A stretch of 64,000 bases of DNA from Inquilinus ginsengisoli_B. Lineage in GTDB: Bacteria > Pseudomonadota > Alphaproteobacteria > DSM-16000 > Inquilinaceae. The stretch is taken from the NCBI RefSeq assembly GCF_050434925.1, contig NZ_JBNDJK010000001.1, forward strand, positions 744,001 through 808,000. The letters are read 5' to 3'. The notes under the pieces were generated by a model, which saw only the letters and a program-made list of their open reading frames with translations, was not told where the DNA came from and did no database searches. The translations under genes were made by a program, and so were the position numbers. Each line of letters begins with the position of its first letter. The stretch's first letter is position 1. Shown piece by piece: positions 60,116 through 64,000 of this stretch.

Positions 60116-60922
60116 ATGTCCCTTTCCCCGCTGACGCGCGGCCTGATCGGCCTGGCGCTCGGCCTCGCCCTCGGCGCCGCCACCGCCGGCAGCGCCCTCG
60201 CCGCCAGCATCAAGCTCGGTGTCATGGGCGGCAGCGAGGAGGAGATCGCCGAGGTCGCCAAGCAGGTGGCGGCCAAGAAAGGCCTCGAGGTCGAGCTGAT
60301 CACCTTCTCCGACTACGCCATCCCGAACGAGGCGCTGGAGCATGGCGAGCTGGATGCCAACGCCTTCCAGCACCAGCCCTATCTGGACGCGCAGATCGCC
60401 GCCCGCGGCTATCACATCGTCCCGATCGGCTTCACCATCGTCGAGCCGATCGGCCTGTACTCGAAGAAGGTCGACAAGATCGACAAGCTGCCCGACGGCG
60501 CGAAGATCGGCATCCCGAACGATCCCAGCAACGGCGGCCGGGCGCTGAACCTGCTGGCCGCCAACGGTCTGATCAAGCTGGCCGACGGCAAGGGCCTGAA
60601 CCCGTCGCTGCTCGACGTCGCCGCGAACCCGCACAACTTCCAGTTCTCCGAACTGGACGCGGCGCAGCTGCCGCATGCCCTGCCGGATCTCGACGGCGCG
60701 ATCATCAACACCAACTACGCGCTGGAGGCCGGGCTGGACCCGCGCAAGGACGCGCTGATCGCCGAGAGCCGGACCAACAACCCCTACGGCAACTTCGTCG
60801 CCGCCCGCGCCACCGACAAGGACCGGGCCGACCTGAAGACCCTGGTCGAGGCCTACCAGTCGCCCGAGGTGGCGAAGTTCCTGGAGACCCGGTTCAAGGG
60901 CGCGATCCTGCCGGCTTGGTAA
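60116..60922 (+). CDS. MetQ/NlpA family periplasmic substrate-binding protein
   Basis: Substrate-binding protein of 268 residues. Signal peptide to about ALAA (30), then SIKLGVMGGSEEEIAEVAKQVAAKKGLEVELITFSDYAIPNEALEHGELDANAFQHQPYLDAQ, the conserved NlpA core. Later landmarks are KIGIPNDPSNGGRALNLLAANGLIKLADGKG and GAIINTNYALEAGLDP. The mature end lacks a lipobox Cys, so it is a soluble periplasmic form. Ligand may be methionine or another compound. No metNI genes lie next to it. AGGAG precedes the ATG. Confidence 0.9.
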   Translation: MSLSPLTRGLIGLALGLALGAATAGSALAASIKLGVMGGSEEEIAEVAKQVAAKKGLEVELITFSDYAIPNEALEHGELDANAFQHQPYLDAQIAARGYHIVPIGFTIVEPIGLYSKKVDKIDKLPDGAKIGIPNDPSNGGRALNLLAANGLIKLADGKGLNPSLLDVAANPHNFQFSELDAAQLPHALPDLDGAIINTNYALEAGLDPRKDALIAESRTNNPYGNFVAARATDKDRADLKTLVEAYQSPEVAKFLETRFKGAILPAW

Positions 60923-61022
60923 GCCTGTTGCCGCAGGCCGGGGCTGCGGCCCCGGCCGTTGCGGAAGCGGACCAATTCTGGTAGACGACCGCGCTTGCGT
61001 GAGCATTCACTCACGCCGTACC

Positions 61023-61050
61023 GACGCCGGCACCCCTGGAGGCCGGCGTC
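61023..61050 (+). promoter_or_regulatory. Hairpin upstream of rplY
   Basis: GACGCCGGC, 10-base loop, GCCGGCGTC: a perfect 9-bp stem ending 20 bases before the rplY start. It could be a terminator of the upstream gene without a T tract, or an autoregulatory leader. A second small stem GCGTGAG/CTCACGC lies at 60997-61016. Confidence 0.4.
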
Positions 61051-61069
61051 TTCACTTGGGAGAGAGCCA

Positions 61070-61717
61070 ATGGCCGAAACCATCAAGATCACGGCCGAGG
61101 CGCGCGACCGGGCCGGTAAGGGGGCAGCACGGGCAGCGCGTCGGGCCGGGATGATTCCTGGCGTCATCTACGGCGACAACAAGCCGCCGGTGCTGTTCAA
61201 CGTCAACGCCCAGTCGCTGCTGAAGATCCTGCGCGACCCGGCGGCGCTGACGCACCTCTACGACATCGAGATCGGCAGCGAGAAGCACCACGTGCTGGCG
61301 CGCGACATCGCGCTGGACCCGGTGAGCGACAAGGCGATCCATCTCGACTTCCTGCGCGTCAGCGACAAGACCACCGTCCATGCCGACGTGCCGGTGCATT
61401 TCGAGAACGAGGCCGCGTCGCCCGGCATCAAGCGCGGCGGCGTGCTGAACGTCGTGCGCCACGATGTCGAGCTGATCTGCCGCGCCGAGTCGATCCCCGA
61501 ATTCGTCTCGGTCGACCTGACCGGTGCCGACATCGGCGATTCGCTGCGCATGAGCGCGGTCAAGCTGCCGGAGGGCGTCCGCCCGGCCGTGCAGGACCGC
61601 GACTTCGTGATCGCCACCGTCGCGGCGCCGTCGGCCGTCCGCGCCGAGGCCGCCGAGGCTGCGGCCGCTGCGGTGACCGGCGAGGCCCCGGCCGCCGCCG
61701 AGGAGCCGAAGGCCTGA
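61070..61717 (+). CDS. rplY: 50S ribosomal protein L25 (CTC/TL5 form)
   Basis: Binds 5S rRNA on the large subunit. The 215-residue two-domain form has the N-terminal L25 domain (KITAEARDRAGKGAARAARRAGMIPGVIYGDNKPPVLFNVN) and the TL5 C-terminal domain (HADVPVHFENEAASPGIKRGGVLNVVRHDVELIC). An Ala/Glu-rich tail of about 25 residues follows. ATG 61070 follows GGGAGAGA and begins MAETIKI. It is followed 28 bp later by pth, the usual order. Confidence 0.95.
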   Translation: MAETIKITAEARDRAGKGAARAARRAGMIPGVIYGDNKPPVLFNVNAQSLLKILRDPAALTHLYDIEIGSEKHHVLARDIALDPVSDKAIHLDFLRVSDKTTVHADVPVHFENEAASPGIKRGGVLNVVRHDVELICRAESIPEFVSVDLTGADIGDSLRMSAVKLPEGVRPAVQDRDFVIATVAAPSAVRAEAAEAAAAAVTGEAPAAAEEPKA

Positions 61718-61745
61718 TCAAGGCCCTGCGGGCTGGGAGAGTGCG

Positions 61746-62318
61746 ATGCTGCTGTTCGTCGGCCTCGGCAATCCCGGCTCGCAATATGCGTATCACCGGC
61801 ACAATGTCGGGTTCATGGCGCTCGACGACATCGTCGAGCGCCATTCCTTTTCGCCCTGGAGGCTGAAGTTCCAGGGCCGGCTGGCGGAAGGCCGGCTCGG
61901 CCCCGAGCGCGTGCTGGCGCTGGAGCCCACCACCTACATGAACGAGAGCGGCCGGTCGGTCGGCGAGGCGATGCGCTTCTACAAGCTCACGCCCGACGAC
62001 GTCGTCGTATTCCACGACGAGCTCGACCTTGCGCCCGGCAAGGTCCGGGTCAAGAAGGGCGGCGGCACCGCCGGCCACAATGGCTTGCGCTCGCTCGACG
62101 CCCATATCGGGCCGGAATTCTGGCGCGTCCGCATCGGCATCGGCCATCCCGGCCACAAGGACCGGGTGCATGGCTGGGTGCTGGGCGACTTCGCCAAGGC
62201 CGACGAGGCCTGGCTCGACCCGCTGCTCGAGGCGATCGCCGGGGCGGCGCCGCTGCTGGCCGAGAAGGCAGCCGGGAAGTTCATGACCCAGATCGCCCAG
62301 ACCACCCAGGCGGCGTGA
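61746..62318 (+). CDS. pth: Peptidyl-tRNA hydrolase
   Basis: Releases tRNA from prematurely ended peptidyl-tRNA, 190 residues. Conserved residues lie in VGLGNPGSQYAYHRHNVGFMALD (catalytic His20 region), YMNESGRSVGEAMRFYKL and VVFHDELDLAPGKVRVKKGGGTAGHNGLRS (Asp and Asn). The segment around GHPGHKDRVHGWVLGDFAKADEA (about 130-155) is copied in degraded form near 63098, after an inserted cassette. This copy is complete. Confidence 0.96.
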   Translation: MLLFVGLGNPGSQYAYHRHNVGFMALDDIVERHSFSPWRLKFQGRLAEGRLGPERVLALEPTTYMNESGRSVGEAMRFYKLTPDDVVVFHDELDLAPGKVRVKKGGGTAGHNGLRSLDAHIGPEFWRVRIGIGHPGHKDRVHGWVLGDFAKADEAWLDPLLEAIAGAAPLLAEKAAGKFMTQIAQTTQAA

Positions 62319-62348
62319 TCCGAGGCCGACAGCGTAAGAGGACTATAC

Positions 62349-62489
62349 CTACTTCGTCGGCGTGCTTCGGTCGGTCCCGTCGCGCGCGACGTATTCGACA
62401 CCAGGCGCCGCTGTGGGCTTTGGCGACACCGACGATGCGGGTTGCGGCCGTTTCGGGTTGCGCGAGCCGTGAGCGGGCTTGTCGCTCAT
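62349..62489 (-). CDS. Small hypothetical protein coupled to the 2-TM gene (46 aa)
   Basis: ATG 62489 overlaps the stop of the preceding gene by four bases (ATGA). The 46 residues MSDKPAHGSRNPKRPQPASS... include PTAAPGVEYVARDG. The PxVEYV text recurs in the gene upstream (PPSVEYVIIG). It is too short for the usual gene finders. Translational coupling is the main support; function is unknown. Confidence 0.5.
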   Translation of the reverse strand: MSDKPAHGSRNPKRPQPASSVSPKPTAAPGVEYVARDGTDRSTPTK

Positions 62490-63043
62490 TCGTCGCCCTC
62501 GAGTCGCTTGCCCCTGAGCTTTGTCTCGTCCACCCAAGGGAAATGCGGGCCGATGATGACGTACTCGACGCTTGGCGGAGCCACTTCCTTCGGCGGCGGC
62601 TTTCTCGCCACCTCGCGCTCGTGGCTCTGCTTTGCAGTCTGTGCCATCTCACCTCCGAGTCCGTCCCCCGAGAGGCCCTCGTTAACTTCGAGTCGCCAAG
62701 CCTCCCATTCGGCAAATTCGATCATCCTTGCCTCGATCGGGTGGTGACCGTAGGAGGCCGGCCGCACCGCATCGAGAATCTTGAGGATACAGAGAGACGA
62801 GAACGTCAGGAAAACGACCAAGAGTGCGAGCGGGACGATGATCCAGTAGTCAACCGGAATTTGGCCGTACGCCTCCTTCTGCAGCGTCAGCAGCACACCG
62901 CCGAGACCGAGCACCGTGAGCGAAATCGAGATCGTTCTGGCGGCGTCCTCCTCGGATCCGGCCTCCTTCGTCCACGATTCGATGAAATGCTTCTCCAGCA
63001 CCTCTTTGCCGAGCATGACCGTCCCCTCGCTGGCGATCGGCAA
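62486..63043 (-). CDS. Hypothetical two-transmembrane protein
   Basis: A 185-residue protein of unknown family. A soluble N terminus (about 1-37, with EKHFIESWTKEAGSEEDAART) precedes two hydrophobic helices at about 38-56 (ISISLTVLGLGGVLLTL) and 66-90 (DYWIIVPLALLVVFLTFSSLCIL). A long polar C-terminal part contains PPSVEYVIIGPHFPW. An internal ATG ten codons in is an alternative start. The base composition is clearly lower in G+C than the flanking genes. Size and two-helix layout loosely recall SLATT-type effectors, but no motif proves that. Confidence 0.65.
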   Translation of the reverse strand: MPIASEGTVMLGKEVLEKHFIESWTKEAGSEEDAARTISISLTVLGLGGVLLTLQKEAYGQIPVDYWIIVPLALLVVFLTFSSLCILKILDAVRPASYGHHPIEARMIEFAEWEAWRLEVNEGLSGDGLGGEMAQTAKQSHEREVARKPPPKEVAPPSVEYVIIGPHFPWVDETKLRGKRLEGDE

Positions 63044-63084
63044 ATATCAGATCGATTTCCTGCTTGTTGGTCCATGGCTTGCGG

Positions 63085-63160
63085 TGTGGCATTGACGGCA
63101 TCGCCATCTCGGCCACAAGAACCGGATGCCGGGCGACTTCGCCGCGGCCGCTGAGCCCGG
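63085..63160 (+). pseudogene. Degenerate duplicate of the 3' part of pth
   Basis: GCATCGCCATCTCGGCCACAAG at about 63098 and CGGGCGACTTCGCC at 63130 match pth at 62137-62200 (GCATCGGCCATCCCGGCCACAAG..., CTGGGCGACTTCGCC) apart from single-base changes, a one-base loss and a 12-base loss. The order and spacing agree over about 70 bases. No open frame for this protein remains. Together with intact pth at the left, it brackets the low-GC cassette. Confidence 0.7.
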
Positions 63161-63379
63161 CAGACCGCGTGATCCGACGCCTGACCGTGGCAGTCACATT
63201 GACCTTTGCTGCGCCGCACGACGACCCCCTTGATCCGATCGTTCCGGGGGCGCATCGTGTGTCCACGTGGTCGGCATAGCCGGTAACGCGTATTGGCCAG
63301 CCGCAACGCCCTTGCGGCGACCTCCGCCAGAATGGCAACCCGGCATCGTCGGGTGAGCCTGCGGACAAGAGAGCAAAAC

Positions 63380-63405
63380 GAGGAGCCGCCGCCGTGCGGC
63401 TCCTC
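63380..63405 (-). terminator. Terminator for the small lipoprotein gene
   Basis: GAGGAGCCGC and its perfect complement with a 6-base loop. On the minus strand it is followed by GTTTTGC. It lies 20 bp beyond the stop of the gene at 63425. Confidence 0.8.
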
Positions 63406-63424
63406 TACTGTCCGGGCCCTGGAG

Positions 63425-63685
63425 TCAGTCCCAGATCGGCGGGATCGGCGTCTGCGCGACCAGCGAGTTGGCCGGCTCCACGCATTGGAAGCCGATGTAG
63501 TTCCATTGCCGGTCGGAGGCCAGCGCCATGCGGCCGAACTGGCCGCAATAGCGATCGGCGGTGGGCTGGGCCCCCGCGGCGGCGCCCTCGTTGAAGGTCT
63601 GGACCACGACGAAGTTCTTCGGCACTGGCTGCGGCACGCAGGCAGCGGCCAGAAGCGCGGCGGACACGAGCAGGATCGATCGCAT
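63425..63685 (-). CDS. Small lipoprotein of unknown function
   Basis: An 86-residue precursor with a lipoprotein signal: MRSILLVSAALLAAACVPQ with lipobox AAA-C at residue 16. The mature part, about 70 residues, has FVVVQTFNEGAAAGAQPTADRYCGQFGRMALASDRQWNYIGFQCVEPAN with two further Cys that could pair. ATG 63685 has GGAG upstream. The frame open to 63799 adds Arg-rich residues and is rejected. The family is not identified. Confidence 0.72.
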   Translation of the reverse strand: MRSILLVSAALLAAACVPQPVPKNFVVVQTFNEGAAAGAQPTADRYCGQFGRMALASDRQWNYIGFQCVEPANSLVAQTPIPPIWD

Positions 63686-63820
63686 CGGTGGAACTCTCCA
63701 TCGGGTCGCGCTGAAGGGCAACCGCTTCGGACGGAAGCGAACCCGATCACGATCACAAAATTTCCGCCGATAACCAATTGGCTTTTTCGAGAGCTGCATC
63801 GTGCCCGCCCGTGCACCGGC

Positions 63821-64000
63821 CTATCCGGCCACGGCCAACCGCCGATAGGACAGAGCTTCGGCGATCTGGGCCCGGCCGATGGCCTCGGCACCGGTCAGGT
63901 CGGCCAGGGTGCGGGCGACGCGCAGCACCCGGTGATAGCCGCGGGCGGACAGGCGCAGCCGCTCCGTCGCCTGGGTCAGCAGGGTGGCGCCGGCCGAATC
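63821..64000 (-). CDS. comM: YifB/ComM family Mg-chelatase-like AAA ATPase, C-terminal end
   Basis: Only the last 59 codons are in the window. Read on the minus strand they give SAGATLLTQATERLRLSARGYHRVLRVARTLADL, then IGRAQIAEALSYRRLAVAG before TAG at 63821. LSARGYHRVLRVARTIADL and HIAEALSYR are the conserved end of ComM/YifB, a DNA helicase that extends branch migration in recombination. The N-terminal part lies to the right of the window. Confidence 0.9.
   Translation of the reverse strand, partial: DSAGATLLTQATERLRLSARGYHRVLRVARTLADLTGAEAIGRAQIAEALSYRRLAVAG

Larger units (their letters stand above)
63044..63424. other. Intergenic region holding a degraded pth fragment
   Basis: No intact gene. 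The first 120 bases hold the pth-like remnant listed separately. The rest has no recognised feature until the terminator at 63380. Confidence 0.6.

Overview
The window is a stretch of GC-rich bacterial chromosome (roughly 70% G+C by eye) packed with housekeeping genes. It looks alphaproteobacterial, most likely from the Rhodospirillales/Azospirillales (an Inquilinus- or Azospirillum-like organism). The reasons are the split F1-only atpHAGDC operon, an RNase E with a long acidic insertion and an Ala/Glu-rich tail, the CTC form of ribosomal protein L25, a ScpA-type methylmalonyl-CoA mutase, DUF4170 and ribbon-helix-helix small proteins, and palindromic repeats of the type scattered through alphaproteobacterial genomes. 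The genus is an inference.

Layout. 1-12.1 kb: a type II secretion system, with gspD and the prepilin peptidase on the minus strand and gspE-F-G-H-I-J-K-L-M plus a GspC/N-like gene on the plus strand. The plus-strand run ends in an overlapping SleB-type cell-wall hydrolase. 12.2-16.3 kb: rhodanese, upp, DUF4170, a divergent ohrR/ohr pair with two matching operator boxes, a secreted alpha/beta hydrolase, a 143-bp imperfect palindrome and a GNAT acetyltransferase. 16.4-29.3 kb: an unknown membrane protein, two tandem secreted Tyr/Pro-rich paralogues (one with a run of 13 Asp), DUF763, DUF6886, scpA, a LysE exporter, an LpxO-like hydroxylase, DUF6064, a Tat-exported aldo/keto reductase, a P1-family peptidase, a MEKHLA protein and an orphan ModA-like binding protein. 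29.4-38.8 kb: metH behind a perfect palindrome, then an accessory block (Phd/PemK-like toxin-antitoxin, MarR plus MFS pump, VapBC-like toxin-antitoxin), then ilvD. 38.8-40.1 kb: an ISAs1-family insertion with a 10-bp target duplication, sitting inside what was the ilvD terminator. 40.2-49.0 kb: prfB with its programmed +1 frameshift, a HAD phosphatase, an RHH protein, a zinc-type CDF exporter and atpHAGDC. 49.0-50.7 kb: an IS481-family element nested inside a long inverted-repeat element. 50.7-59.4 kb: adenine deaminase, DUF3293, DUF4242, PBP1A and divergent rne. 59.4-64 kb: a repeat, a probable Cys-codon leader peptide, a 70-residue protein and a MetQ/NlpA-type binding protein, rplY and pth. 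Next comes a lower-GC two-gene cassette followed by a degenerate copy of the 3' part of pth. The window closes with a small lipoprotein and the 3' end of a comM/yifB gene.

How the parts work together. The T2SS genes encode nearly a full apparatus (secretin, ATPase, platform, pseudopilins, L/M and a C/N-type linker, peptidase), and the coupled wall hydrolase suggests local peptidoglycan opening for its assembly. OhrR and Ohr form an organic-peroxide sensor and detoxifier. The ATP synthase genes encode only the F1 sector, so F0 must lie elsewhere. The parts most worth a second look are the Cys leader upstream of the MetQ-like gene, the pth-associated insertion, the two IS insertions into structured DNA, and the poly-Asp/Tyr-Pro paralogue pair.
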